This document shows positions 11,072 to 23,310 of a DNA stretch of 40,893 nt, one piece after another. The notes under the pieces were generated by a model, which saw only the letters and a program-made list of their open reading frames with translations, ran no database searches and was not told the origin of the DNA. The translations under genes and the position numbers were made by a program. The stretch comes from Gryganskiella cystojenkinii. Its lineage: Eukaryota; Mortierellomycota; Mortierellomycetes; Mortierellales; Mortierellaceae. The stretch's first letter is position 1, and the number at the start of each line of letters is the position of its first letter. The stretch spans positions 1 through 40,893 of the forward strand of contig JAAAIG010000001.1 of the NCBI GenBank assembly GCA_015852425.1, given 5' to 3'.

Positions 11072-12214
11072 ATGGGCTATCATCCAAGTCCCTTCTTAAT
11101 GTCTGTTGTCCTCTGGACTCGCATCCTGATCCTTGTCACCTCCTTTGCTGCTGGAGTCTTTGTCTGTTACACCTTTGCGCAAATACCCGAGGGCTCCTAC
11201 TACATCTATTTCCAAGGCCTACCTCGCGACGCCCTCAACTATTGCAAGGCCATATTTCCTTTTATCGTCAGCGTTTCTTATCTCTACTCGGTCGCCACCA
11301 TCACCAGTCGGCATCAACCGCTGAACAAATACATCCGCGCCCTACTGTTGCTCGTCTGCACAGGGATGCTCCTTGGACCGAACATCAAGTGGATTCAGTT
11401 AGAAAAGGAGCGCAATGCGGCCTTTAACTTGGATCAAGGTCTACGTCAGTTTGGTCCTATACCCATTGGTTGGTCTTGCACGAGGATGGATGCCTTCTGT
11501 GGCATAGTCTGGACAGGTGTCTTTTTGCCTATGGCTGTCGCTTGTCTGATTGTCCTGGAGGTGATTATGACGCTCTGGTGGTTGCGCGGTAGACCATTGC
11601 AGAGTAGAAAGAGCGCTGCAAAGGAGACGGTGGCCAACGATCTGGCCAAGGTCCAAATTGTGAGACCTGATGGCGACTCTAACGTCCTCTTGCCGGGACA
11701 AGGCTCAAGTGGAGGCGGCCTCGTGTTGCCTCAGCAACCCATGCTTCAATACCAGCAACCCATACAACAATACCAGCAACCCATGCAACAATACCAGCAA
11801 CCCATGCAACAATACCAGCAATCCATGCAACAATACGGACAACAACCCGCGATGAACAACTACTGGAATGACGCTCCGACGACACACACCGAAGCAATGA
11901 ACATAGCGCAAGAGCTGAAGATGAATCCAGGCGTCATGACGCCACATCAGAGGGGAGTCTTGGCACTCGAGGCAGGAGGGTCCGTTATTGCCCCTGAGGC
12001 AGTACCAATCATGAGCCCCTCTCAACAAGAGCAGCAGCAACCACAATTGCACCAGTCGGCCGACTATGTTCAGCATTTGCAACAGCGCTCCGAGGCTCAG
12101 CAGCAACAGATCTTGGAACTGCAGCGACAATTGCAACAGCAACAACAATACCACCAGCAGCAACAGCAGCAGCAGCAGCAGCATCAGCAACAGCAACAAC
12201 TTCAATATGTTTGA
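11072..12214 (+). CDS. Four-span membrane protein with Gln-rich tail
   Basis: Intronless, 380 residues from the preferred ATG. The first 175 residues hold four hydrophobic segments: about 9-32 (VVLWTRILILVTSFAAGVFV), 63-80 (AIFPFIVSVSYLYSVATI), 89-107 (IRALLLLVCTGMLLGPNI) and 146-172 (IVWTGVFLPMAVACLIVLEV). This arrangement, with short loops and both ends probably cytosolic, recalls MARVEL-like tetraspan proteins, but no family signature lets me name it. The cytosolic tail (about 175-380) carries four to five tandem copies of a seven-residue unit QQYQQPM, then a long glutamine run close to the stop. Expected place is the plasma membrane or an internal membrane. Function unknown. The 5' end is uncertain (a longer form could start at 10883). 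Confidence 0.8.
   Translation: MGYHPSPFLMSVVLWTRILILVTSFAAGVFVCYTFAQIPEGSYYIYFQGLPRDALNYCKAIFPFIVSVSYLYSVATITSRHQPLNKYIRALLLLVCTGMLLGPNIKWIQLEKERNAAFNLDQGLRQFGPIPIGWSCTRMDAFCGIVWTGVFLPMAVACLIVLEVIMTLWWLRGRPLQSRKSAAKETVANDLAKVQIVRPDGDSNVLLPGQGSSGGGLVLPQQPMLQYQQPIQQYQQPMQQYQQPMQQYQQSMQQYGQQPAMNNYWNDAPTTHTEAMNIAQELKMNPGVMTPHQRGVLALEAGGSVIAPEAVPIMSPSQQEQQQPQLHQSADYVQHLQQRSEAQQQQILELQRQLQQQQQYHQQQQQQQQQHQQQQQLQYV
11744..11840 (+). repeat. 21-nt in-frame tandem repeat (QQYQQPM units)
   Basis: About four and a half copies of a 21-base unit coding for (Q/L)QYQQPM. The two central copies are identical at the DNA level apart from the last codon, and the last full copy has one change (CCC to TCC), which points to recent slippage or unequal exchange inside the coding sequence. 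Confidence 0.9.
12094..12211 (+). repeat. CAG/CAA-rich tract (poly-Gln tail)
   Basis: Mixed CAG and CAA codons with a few CAC/CAT, coding for the Gln/His-rich end of the tetraspan protein. Mixed codons are less prone to slippage than pure CAG. On the minus strand the tract gives a spurious leucine-rich open frame. Confidence 0.9.
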
Positions 12215-13620
12215 AGCAGGCACAGTAATACTTGCTGTCATCATGTCTTGTTGTTTGTTCAATCCATTACCATGGATGTAAATACGTCGCCTTGCCATAG
12301 CGGCATGAAAGGCAAGCAAAGGATCAAGACATATGCTCGATTGGGTTGCAGTCACTGCGACATTTCCCCACAGCAGCAACCTGGCGCTACCGTAAGACGG
12401 CAAAAAGTAAATAACAGAGTAATAGAGTCTAGGGCTTTGACCCGGATCTGATCATTTGCCTGTTTTTCTGTGAATGGTCAAAGGTTTTCCCAAAAACACA
12501 ACTTGTGCTTTGAAGAATCAAAAAAACAAATAAATCGCTCCAGGGTTCCCTCGGAAAGGTCTACGCCAAGCGGGCTGCTCTTAAGGGTGCCGCCAGCAGA
12601 TATTTTTGTTCCTGTCCCTGGCAATCGAACATTACCTCCTGTATGTATCAACATTCGGCAACTCAGCACTATTGATGTGATACCAGTTCGAGTTACGGAT
12701 CGATGCTCTCAATGTTCCATCGTTGCAGTAATATCTGCATCGCCAAAAGGAGTGAAGGAACCCTGAAAGGAAACTGGTTTCATCGACCATATCTTCATGA
12801 AATTCAGAGAGCAAAAAAAGGGCGATTTTAGCAGAAAGAAAGAGAGAGAGAGAGAGAGAGAGGGATTGGGGGCTTGTGGGGGGTGGAGTCTTCAAGGACG
12901 TAGAGGAGAACGAGCTGCTTGATGGTGAATGCTTGGTCAGAGGCACAAAAAAAGGAGATAAAAAAGGTCAAGAGGCCAAACGGACAACGACGAAGACCAA
13001 GGGGGCACTTTTTGTTCTTTTGTTCTGCGCTATTTTGTGGTTGTTCTGTCACTGTTTTTTGTGCGCCCAACCGGACGTCGTTTGTGCAAAGCTGCGAGCC
13101 TATTTCGAGTAAAGCTCTTTTTCTTGGTTGCATCAAAAGCAGGTCATCACTCGGTCTGCATCCACTTCTTTCCAATCACAATTCATTCATCAACAATGCC
13201 CGTTTAGCATCATCACTTTTGGTTCATTTCAGCATCTCTTTCTATCTACTCTATCTTTGTTCATCCAATCATTCCAAACCTATCCTCTCCAAAGCCATCA
13301 TAATCTACTTGAACAGACACAAAAACATCCACACAAGTTCTTTCTTTTCTCTCTCTCTTTGTTCATTCTTCTTCAATTGCTCGCATCACTATCCTACCGG
13401 CTTGCTCTGCAGTTCGACTCATTCCTCCCTTTTTTCCCTTATCGGACCTGACCGATTGTCAAGCAACCACATTCCTGCGCAAAGACTCGCATAATCGCAC
13501 ACCTTTTTTTAAATTGTTATTCTCTTTTCCCCTCCATTCCTCCTTCCACTCTCTCTCGCCTCCCTTTCAGCCAGCTGTCGACACACTTTCTTTTCGCTCT
13601 CTGCGTAGTCGGTCGACAGC
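12215..13620. other. Long intergenic region with AG microsatellite
   Basis: About 1.4 kb between the tetraspan gene and the channel gene. It includes the microsatellite at 12841-12862 and, from about 13,130 onward, a strongly CT-rich stretch that looks like the promoter and leader of the channel gene. Around 12,543-12,600 a short coding-like stretch follows a CCAG acceptor-like site, but it ends without a partner exon, so I do not call a gene. Confidence 0.5.
12841..12862 (+). repeat. (AG)11 microsatellite
   Basis: Eleven uninterrupted AG dinucleotides in intergenic sequence. Confidence 0.95.
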
Positions 13621-16600
13621 ATGACGGATTACTCAACCCGATACCTGGTCCCAACCTTCAACGGACTGGTGGCCCAGATTGGTCTCTCCGCCGGTGTTAG
13701 TGTTGTCTGCATCGGTATCTTTGAATGGAACAGGAGGAAAAAGACTCTTCAATATCTCTACTCGCCACGCTGTCGGCTAAAAGTGTAAGGCTATCTCCCT
13801 TGTTGGAACCCCTCTTTTTTCTCTCTTACTCTCTCCCTTTGTCCCCTTCCCTTAGTTCACTCTCCTGAACATGATCCATTGTTCTGTTTCTTGCATACAA
13901 GGGTTGTGTTTGGCTGCTACAGAAAACAATTTTTTTTTTGTGATCGAAATGATAAAAGGAGCCACTGTGGCTGACAATGCCACTGTTACAGGTGTTACAG
14001 GACATGATCATCGCCTCAGCCCACCAAAATGAAAACTACCATAAAAAAGCCCTCTTGGCGCCAAAGAGGAAAAATATCTTCTCCACTGTCCAGAGATCCA
14101 AAGCAAAGAACAGACGAGCAATGCCATGCATGAATGCTAACCCCGCTCGGGTGAATATTTTTTTTTCACTATTTTTTGCTTCTTGAAACAAATTAATCGG
14201 CTCATAGAAATCCATCACCACCTATGTCCCTCAAGTTCCTTGGCTGGATCAACCCGACGATAAAGATACCTGAGGAATTCTATATCACCAACGTTGGCCT
14301 TGATGCCGTCATGTTCCTACGCTTCCTCAAGATGTGTCTCCAATTCAGTATATTTAACGCGATTGTGGTCGGAATCATCCTATTACCGATCCATTACACC
14401 GCCAGTAACCTGAACTCAGAGGTCCCACGGATGAGTATCTCGAATGTGCCTGATGATTCGAACGTTCTTTGGGCGCACGTTTTTCTGACGTACCTGGTCT
14501 CACTCAGCTGGATGTTTTTACTATTCAAAAATTACTGGCAATGGATGGACCTCCGTCGAGAATATACGCTTCAACGGATTCGACAGGGTGAGATTGCGGA
14601 ACGTTCCATCTTTATCAGTCGCCTTCCCTCCAATCTTCGAACCGACGCTGCTTTGAAACAGTATTTCGAATCTCTCAAGATGGGACCGGTTGAGTCTGCG
14701 ACGGTCGTTCAACATTGCGGTCGACTTAGCCAAAAGATTGATCGTCGCGAGAGTGCGCTCAACATGTTGGAAAAGGCCCATATCGAACTCGCTAGGTCCG
14801 TCCTGGATGCGATTAAGCATGGGAAGTTCCATTATACCCCGACAGTACCACTCAGTTCGACCATGGAGAGGCCTTTGTTGTTACCACAAAAGAGAGAGTC
14901 GATCGGGATCCAGAGCGTGGATGCGACAGCGTTGGAAAAGACGACCCAAGATCTGTACACGGACAAAAAACGGTTTCATAAGGTCCGGAAATCCATCTTT
15001 GCGCACAAGAGACTGCCTTTGCCCTCGCTCTCACAACCGCAGCTCAATATACCCTTGTCAGCGCTCTCACACCACTCGGACATCATTGATATTTACGTCC
15101 ATGGAGAGAACCAAGTCAATCCCATGGAGTCCTGTATGTCATTAAGTCCACCACCGTTCACGATCTGGAACGCGCTCGTATCGCTGGATCGAGCTGCCTT
15201 TGACAAGTATCAACCGACTCGACCTCAAAAACGATTCAAGGCAGGAGACAAGATCGAGGCTATCGATCATTTTGTGAAGAAATACAACAAACTGGATCGT
15301 AAAGTTGGAGAGCTCCGGGATGGATCCTTACGGTACAAGTCGACGTCATATGGTTTTGTGACCTTTAAGCATCATCTTTCCGCTCAACTCTGCGCACAAG
15401 CCAAGATCGACTCCCGACCTCAAGGTTTGAGTGTCCGACTCGCAATGGAGCCCCGAGATGTGCTCTGGAGTAATCTGACAGCGAGTTTCCGAAACCGTTT
15501 CTCCCGTTCCGTGGTCGTGAATCTGAGTATTTGGTAAGCAGATTTTTTGTAATTTCTTCAGACTTGCTGTTTTTATCAGCAAATATGTGATATAGACAAC
15601 TTGTGATTTTTTTATCTGACTCCATTTTTATGTCTTTTTATGTACGTATCTGCGGTTTCTTAGGGCACTGATCATCTTTTGGATCTTTCCCACTTCGTCC
15701 TTCTTGCTGCTGACATCGCTTGGAGCCTTGTCGGATAGATTCCAGTTCTTAAAGCCGATTCTTGAGGCATCAACATTGATCCAATCTCTGTTGCAGAACG
15801 TGCTTCCTATCGTGTTTGTCACGATCTTCTTGGCCTTGGCACCCGTAATCATTCTCGGTAAGGTTAGCCTTCTCGTGTTATAAGAATATTTGCCATTTAT
15901 CACGCATACTCATTAATCTTCGTTATGGCACGTTTATTTAGAAATCTCGAAACAGGAGCTGCCCGTCTCCCACTCAGCTCTGGAGGGCAATGTCTTTCGT
16001 CGGTACTACCATTTCCTCATCTTCAACGTTCTCTTCGTCTTTATGATCGGAACCGCTATCCTAAAGTCGATTATTACGTTGATCCAACAACCGACCAATA
16101 TTTTCACCCTCCTCGCGGCCAGTTTACCTGCAGGATCAACCTTTTTCATCTTTTACATCGTCTTCAACACCTGCACGCATTCCTTGGAACTTGTCCAGGT
16201 CTGGGCCCAGCTAGTCATCCATTCCTTTGTCACGGCCAGGAAACTCACTCCCACCCCTCGAGCGCTCCAGCGTGCGACGACGCCTTGGTGTTTCCAATAC
16301 TATTACTATTACCCACAAAACATCCTCGCCCTCGTGATTACGTTTATTTATTCCGTCATCAGTCCGCTCATCCTGGTCGCCGCCGTCCCATATTTCGCAT
16401 TTGCGCTCCTGGTCTTCAAATACCAGTTTGCGTACTGTTATGTCCGCAAGTACGAAAACAGTGGCAAGTTCTTTCGCCATGTCTTTCAGTACACTACAGA
16501 TGGGCTACTGATCTTTCAGATCACGATGGTCGGTGTCCTCTGGTTGAAACAGGCCCTGGTGGGAGGGTTCTTTGTTGTGGCGTTGATCGGTTTCACAGCG

Positions 16601-19411
16601 TATTTCAAGATTCAATGCGGCGATCTCTTCAGGGACAGGACCAAGTTCTTGCCGCTGGATACTGGTCTGCGCAACTTTGATAACGATTCCTCGTTCGCGA
16701 TGAACGAGATCCCGACCCCGAACGGAGGCACGTCTGCTCGATCAAGCATCTACATGGATTCTGGTTTGAGACGCAGAAATGTTGGTGGTGTTGGAAGTGG
16801 TGACCAACTCGGAGAAAAAGTCAAAGAGGACGAAGAGCTCGGCAAGAAGGCCGATGCAGCAAAGTCTTTGCCTCTGCCTGGAGGCTTAACCGCCGATTCC
16901 GACTACGCAGGACCGTTTACAAACCTTCGACGGACTTCACAATCCGATCGGTATGAAAAATTAGGCGCGGACGAAAAGGAGGACCGCATAGACATGGAGT
17001 CGACCTCTCCGGTCGTCAATACCAGTTTGTCTGAGAAATCCGAAAAGCAAGGGAGTGATCAGAGCGAGGGTTCCTCGGCAGCGAGTCGAGGTTACATGAC
17101 AGGGTCTACGGGACTCGGTTTGAGTGTCTCTCGCATGATGGAGAATGTCAGAGGCGGTAACAATGCCTCGCGAAGCTCTCTCCAGCTCAAGATTCATACC
17201 CGCGATGATATCGAACCTTCACCAGTGTCTAACGGCAGCTCCACCAAGGAAATCAAGTTGTTTACTGTTGGCGACGGTTCTTCTCGAAAGTCGGACGAAT
17301 TCAAGGATGAAGGGTTAGGTGAAGGGAGCCATGGTGATCACGGAAATGGCATGCATGGCGACGATATTGAGGAAGGCGAGATCCGATACTCTGGAGGGTT
17401 CCTGGACGAGGATGGGTTCTATCTCGAAAACTATGGTGTCCGCAACTCTGGGATGGCTTGTCGTCCTCTGGCCTCGCATTTCGAGCATACGCCATCCAAG
17501 ATGACCTACCAAGACCGAACCTCGGACTTTGAGACGTATATCCACCCAGCGCTTTTAAAGCCTTTAAACAGGAAGATGTGGTTGCCTAAGAACCCGCTCT
17601 ACGAACATTGGGATTTGGACGATACTGTCGAAATTGACTTTGCGCTCAATAGCTCCGCGACGCTTGAGAAACTCGAATTCAGAGTCCAAGAGAACGACGA
17701 AGAAATCCTGTTGCAACAGCAGCAGCAGCAGCAACAACAACTTCAACACCAGGCGCCTCAGAGTCCTCATATGAGCAAGGAACATCAGCCTCATCTTTTG
17801 CGCAGAAATACTATCGGGTCCAACTTTGATAACGGTGTCGGTGTCCACTCTTTGCCCTCGCCTTCCAACTGGCAAGGATGCCTCTCGGATTCGCCTCCCC
17901 AAGGCCATTCTTCGACCGGACCAGGGGGATCCCAATGGGACCGTCAGCATGGAGAGAGACCACCCATGTTGTCCCGTCGGAGCCGCTCTGGCGATGGAAA
18001 CGCTCTGACTGTAGATGACCAACAACAACAAAGAGAAGGACTCTCGCCTATGGCTTATCGTACCACGCCCATGAGTCATTCAGCCTCGCTATCAAGCATC
18101 CGTATTTTTTCCCCGACTTCACCCCATACTGCGTTCCAGTTCTCCCCTCAAATGGGGCACGAGGAGCATATTGTTACGGGGGGTCTTTCCCCCAACAATA
18201 CACGATTCAAACGAAGCGTCTCTATGCCACCGGCGCCTTTGACCTCTGAGGATGGCTTTTCGACATCTCCTGTGGCGTCAGCACTCACTACCCCGAATGC
18301 GGTGACCGCCCCGTCTCCCTTCCTGAGCGTTCGTCAACCGATTCATTATAACAGGAGTAGTGTTGTGTTGCCATCGGCCACGTCGCCGACTCAGAGTCCT
18401 CGCGTCTCGTTTGTGCATGATACGACGGGCAACGCTAATGCCGCGGCAGTGTCGACGACGACTCCCCTGACGGTCCGATCGACCATGTTTGCGGGTCCTG
18501 TGATGCATCATCGTCATACAATAAGTCATCACCATAGTGGACAAGGAGTGATGTCTCCTGGTCGTGGAAGTGGTATTCGCGACATGGCGATATATCCCTC
18601 GGGTCCGACCGTGACCACTGCAATCTCGCCCAGCAGCGGTGCTGGAGCGACTGCTGCAGGTGTTGCCAACGCGACTACAGCGGGTATGGAATCGACAGGG
18701 GTCCTCCCCACTGGGGCGACCACGTCAGTCACCACACATGCTAATGCAGCGGCAACTTCGACTTCGACCCGCAAACAGCCCGCACGAGGCACTGCTGGCG
18801 CGTTCTTTAACTTGATCTTTGGCGATCCCGAGGACGATGTCCTGGAAGCGAACGAGAACCCCCGGTTCGGATACGAGACTGGCGGGATGTGGGCGATGCG
18901 TCGGGGAAGCATCGATCGTCATGACGACGATGATGATGACGATGACGACGACGATGATGATAAAGTCGTGGATGCTGCGGTGACTGATGGCGGAGGAGGG
19001 GTCAAGGAGATCAAGGAGGTCAAGGAATCGTTCTTGTCCAGACTTGGTGGCGGTACAAGCGGCAAGGCCTCTGGATCTGCAAACTCTTCCTATGGTCGTC
19101 AACAGCGTGGTGGTGCTCGTCAACAAGGTCGGAACCAGCAGCAGCATCAGCATCACAGAGAGACCATTATTGATGTACCCTCACCTACAAGGGGGACCGT
19201 CTCGCCTCGTCTGTCGACAACGGGCTCAGCTGCACCGTCGGCTGCAGGGTCCGCTAACGTCTCTGCTGCGACCTCGCCTGCAATCAGGGCTGCTTCGTCA
19301 CCGGTCGTAACATTTCGACCCGGTCGTCTTGGAACAGGGTTGGAAGGGTTACAGCTTGCGCAACCCTCCCATTTGGATCTTTCGGATATGGACTCGCATC
19401 GTCCTCAGTAA
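13621..19411 (+). CDS. CSC1/OSCA-type stress-gated cation channel with very long tail
   Basis: Four exons: 13621-13784, 14208-15533, 15664-15857, 15942-19411. The sum is 5,154 nt, giving 1,717 residues. The N-terminus has one membrane span (LVAQIGLSAGVSVVCIGIFEW) and the family's Tyr-Ser-Pro-Arg stretch, then KFLGWI, two more spans, and a cytosolic domain with FISRLPSNLRTDAALKQYFE as in the PHM7/RSN1 cytosolic region. Further spans follow from residue about 495 to 790 (WALIIFWIFPTSSFLL, LPIVFVTIFLALAPVIIL, NVLFVFMIGTAI, YPQNILALVITFIYSVISPL, LLIFQITMVGVLWL). By family knowledge these are osmo- or mechanically gated Ca2+-permeable channels of the plasma membrane. The last about 915 residues are mostly low complexity, with poly-Gln and poly-Asp runs, far longer than the short tail of yeast Csc1. 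The first intron (423 bases) is unusually long here, but the junction reads RLKV/NPSPP in frame. Confidence 0.9.
17714..17740 (+). repeat. CAG/CAA run (nine Gln) in channel tail
   Basis: Nine consecutive glutamine codons, mixed CAG and CAA, in the cytosolic tail of the CSC1-type channel. Confidence 0.95.
18923..18961 (+). repeat. GAC/GAT run (13 Asp) in channel tail
   Basis: Thirteen consecutive aspartate codons, mixed GAC and GAT, near the C-terminus of the channel. Such an acidic run could bind divalent cations, which would be notable in a Ca2+-permeable channel; that is inference only. Confidence 0.95.
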
Positions 19412-20435
19412 GAGATAGATGGAGAGTTCTGGTCCCCCCTTCTCCCCGATTTTCTTCGTTTTTTCTTTTGTATATTAATTCGCTGTTGTCATAGCCCTTT
19501 TTTCAGGACAATTTGCACCTCTGTTTTACGCTTTACCCTTCCAAGCAAATGTTTTTGCCTATCCACTTTTGCTTACTAATGCGATTGACAGTATGTACTT
19601 TTATTTACTACCCTTTTTCTCCCACCTAATATCTTCATTCCTCATTAAAACGATTCGCCCACTGCTGTAATTGTAAACCTGTTCTTACTGAAAGACCGTT
19701 GGTGGCTATGCTGCTTGCATGCATGGGTGTTTTACGAACCGAAGAGTGGTCGGTTTCCGTATTGTTTGTTTCTTTCTTGCAAACCCCCATCCAATCTCCT
19801 GGAAAAAAGAAATATTTCTTTTAGACTATCTCGAACACAGAAAGCCAAGCCCTCTCTCGCACTCTCTCTCTCTCTCTCTCGGCAACAAACATACACGGAC
19901 CTCGTCCATTCAGAATAGGCCACCTTTTTCTTATTTTTCATTGATTTGTTTGTTGGTAGCCTTTGGGCACGTTGTGATGGACAGTTGAGAAAGGGCGATG
20001 GGGTTGAGAGCCAACTGCTTGGCTAGGCGTTGCTCTTGTCAGCACCATGCAGGACATGGCTGATGAATAATAAAAAATCATCGCTGTGGTCACACAACAG
20101 GTCAAAGGACTCCATCTTTTCCCTTCTTCTCATTGAGCGCCGCTCAACCTTGGGCCGATGATTTAGCGGAGCATTGATCATCGCCCTCCTCTATTTGTTT
20201 TTTCTTTGTCGGCAACGCTCTTTCTTATATCCCTGTTTCCTCCTCTTTAACTTCTTCTTTCTAAACCGAACAATACTCACTCTTTCTTTTGTTTGTTTAT
20301 TAATCTTCCTTCCTCGCTTTCGCTACTTTTTCTTCCTTTTCCTCTCGTTCGAAAATTGTTCAACCAAGTTATCACCAGCTCTGCCACGTTGAATCAAATC
20401 CACAGCTTTGTGTCTCTTTTCAAGCTCAATGGCCT
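19412..20435. other. Intergenic region, channel / kelch A
   Basis: 1,024 bases with the 3' flank of the channel gene and the leader of kelch A. It contains a CT microsatellite (19862-19880) and from about 20,170 a T/C-rich stretch typical of a leader. An ATG at 20429, in another frame, precedes the chosen kelch A start at 20436. No gene seen. Confidence 0.5.
19862..19880 (+). repeat. (CT)n microsatellite
   Basis: Nineteen bases of uninterrupted alternating CT in intergenic sequence upstream of kelch A. Confidence 0.95.
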
Positions 20436-23310
20436 ATGATGGGACGTCCTCAAGAGTTCAAATGGCGCATGAGTTCTTCAACACCGCCAACAGCCGTTGA
20501 CACTTGGTCTTCAACTAAACAAGTGAAAGATACGATATTTTGTCCAAAGGCGAGACAATCTCGACGACGATGGCATCATCACAGCTATTATTCGCTTCTT
20601 GTTCGGTATCTGTTCTGGATCTTCCTGTTTTCTCTACAGCCATCACCACAACCACCACTCTCCTCACATCCAAGATCTCCACTATTCATCGCGAGTAGAC
20701 TCTCCTCCATCTTCTTCCTACAGAGCGTTCAAGCTCAGGCACCTCAGCCCATCAAACTCCCACAGTCCACGATAGCTGCAGGTTTTGCCCGGACCGAGAC
20801 TCAATTCATTATTCTCGGTGGTATATCTACGGTCAATAATCTCACGAACATGCCGCTCGTGCACCAATTCTTTTATCTCGATCTCACTTCACAGTGGACC
20901 AATAACATCCCCGTCTGGGCCTTTCTCGGCTCTGGCAACGGAAAAGAAATTGCCTCGGATCCCGGTGTTGGCATAGGGGGTCCCACACTCTTTAGCCCAT
21001 CCATGGCGGTCTCGAGCGACTCGAATTATTTAAACACATTTGGTGGCATGGGTGCCTTGGCGTTTTCATATCGGTACTCGTTCACGACAGGTGTTTGGTC
21101 CATTTCTCAGGCAAAGGTGTTGAACAAGAATCAGCGAATGGTCCAGGCCGCGATGGATCCGAGCACGAACCTGGTTTATTTCGCGGGTGGGTTTGAGAAT
21201 GCGACCGATGTGGATAACAACTTGTCGGTGTATAGTTTTCAGGACGATACTTTGACGAATTCTTTGACAATCCCGACGACTATTCCTGAGGGTGCTCAGT
21301 TCCCGGTTTTGACGGATCGGAAATATTATTCAGTAGTGTATTCAAAGTCGTTGCAGGGATTCTTGTACTTTGGAGGGTTTTCGAATAATAACCAGAAGAG
21401 CCCCAACCCTGGGGTGTTGACTGTTTATAATCCCAAGACCAATACTTGGTCTGTTCCGGTAAGGGAGGGATTTGTTTTTCTGTTTATTGTCCTGATTGAA
21501 ACGTTAATGAAACTGGTGGGCAAACGCTCTAAGAAACAAAATTGACGACCATATCACGTCCTTTCTCTTAGACGACCAAGGGCGCTGGACCTGCTCATCG
21601 ATCAAATCTTTGCATGGCATCCAGTGAGTACTGACGAAAGTGAGAAGGAGAACAGCCACTTTCTCTTCCACTATATCATCCAACACCATTGTACTCATTA
21701 TGCTTTTATGGAAAACACAAACTACTTTAGACGATAAAACGGCGGAAGTAGTGGTCTTTGCAGGAATGTTGGATTACGAGCAACTGGCTCAAGATATATG
21801 GTTCCTGAATACGACCGATTGGTCTTGGACTCAGGGACCAAATTACACGGAACCTCGAGCCTATCATACCTGTACCATCTCCAACAACACATTTATCAGC
21901 TGGGGCGGATGGAACGGCAGGGGTCCCACAGACAATACCTTGGTACTGTTCAATCTCAACACGAAAAACTACACGGACGTTTATACTCCTCCTGAGGGTC
22001 GGATGATCCCCCAGAATCCTGGGCAGCCTGGGGGTGGATTGACAAATGGTGGTGACGGAGGTTTATCTTCGAAACAGTTAGCCAAAATTATTGGTGGTAG
22101 TGCCGCAGGTCTGCTGATCTTGATGGCGATCGCAGGTGCTTGTCTGTATATTTATCGAAGAAACAAGGCTCTTCGACAGCAGATTGAAAATCTCGGTCAA
22201 GACGAAAGAGACGAAGACGAAGACGAAGAAGGTGAAAAAACTGGCGAGAGTCGATATAGCGATCTGGCCTCTTCTCGTACGTCTCCATCAACAATGGTCT
22301 TGAATCGATCCGGTTATCGACATCAGCAGGTGCCATCCATGTTCGGACTAGGGTCTATTCGAAACTTTTTCAGAAAATCCGAAGGCTATAACCGAGATAC
22401 GACCCCGATGAAGGACGCATTCCTGCGACAGGAGAGAAGACAGAAATGGACCGATTTTTTTTTCCCATCCAGCAGCAGCTCACAGCGGTCTCTGGTCACT
22501 GGATTGAATCCGCAGGCGAACGCAACCGCCACGGTCGGACCTAGACTAGCGTCGAGTACAAGGATGCAACAGCGAGAGAAAGATCAGCAGTCTCTTCATA
22601 CGCGACGACAACAAGAGATGCGACTCTTGGAAGCAAGAATCCAGGGGCAACAGGAGTTGATCCAGTTACAACAACGTGAGCTGGACCCATCGCTCTTGCG
22701 AGACCCCCAACTTTTGCCCTCGGGGACTTCATCCCTCTTGGATCTAGATCGTTTAGGCAATTCGAGTCAATTCTATTCGAAGATTTCAGCGCCATTGCAG
22801 CCGAATCAGTTACCGACGAGCCCCGAGCAGCGATTACAGCGTCGGTTACAAAACATTCATCCATCCTTGTTCGTCCCACCGATGATGGTATCGAGTCCCG
22901 CGCAAGAACCACAGTTCAATCCGATTCATATTGTCACGGATACGCCACCGTGGATGCAACAACTTCAACAACAACATCATCATGGATCGGCTCTTCAGGT
23001 CATTCAGCAACAGCAAGAACAGATTCTATTACCGAAGCAGTCACCTCCACCTCTGCTTAATCGACCTTCTCCCTTGCTCTCTTTACCGCCTTCACCGCCT
23101 CAGCATCCAAACCCACTGCCACATCCATTGCAACAACAACAGATCCTGCTACAGCTGCAGGTCGATCAGATGCAGTTGCGACAGCAATTGGAATTGCTCC
23201 AGCAACGGGAACAAGAGCAAGATCGACAGCGGCTGCATCAACTACACCAACAGCAGCAGCAATTAGCCCCTCCCATACTGAACTATAGTTCTCGACCCAC
23301 AGCACAATGA
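20436..23310 (+). CDS. Kelch-repeat single-pass membrane protein (kelch A)
   Basis: Three exons: 20436-21458, 21572-21623, 21731-23310. The sum is 2,655 nt, giving 884 residues. A hydrophobic stretch (LLVRYLFWIFLFSLQ, about 53-67) near the N-terminus could be a late signal sequence or anchor. The ectodomain carries kelch-type blades with the double-Gly signature (FIILGG, VYFAGGFEN, LYFGGFSNN, VVFAGMLD, ISWGGWNGRG) and several N-glycosylation sequons. After a Gly-rich linker comes one membrane span (about 478-500, IIGGSAAGLLILMAIAGACLY), a basic stop-transfer, an acidic patch, and a long Gln-rich cytosolic tail with predicted coiled-coil stretches. The layout resembles Rax2- or attractin-like surface proteins rather than cytosolic kelch adaptors. 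Ligand unknown. Kelch B shares the exon plan exactly (phase 0, a 52-nt middle exon, phase 1). The N-terminal start is uncertain, with an out-of-frame ATG seven bases upstream. Confidence 0.88.

Noticed and set aside
11705..12403. Minus-strand open frame of 232 codons rich in leucine
   Set aside because: It is the antisense of the CAG/CAA tract and QQYQQPM repeats; the leucine runs are CTG/TTG mirror images of glutamine codons.
12470..12766. 98-codon plus-strand open frame
   Set aside because: It starts and ends arbitrarily, has no recognisable content, and a different frame looks equally coding-like over part of it.
13785..14207. Extra exon inside the 423-base first intron of the channel gene
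   Set aside because: Direct joining of 13784 to 14208 keeps frame and gives family-like sequence (RLKV/NPSPP); no internal segment with proper splice sites improves it.
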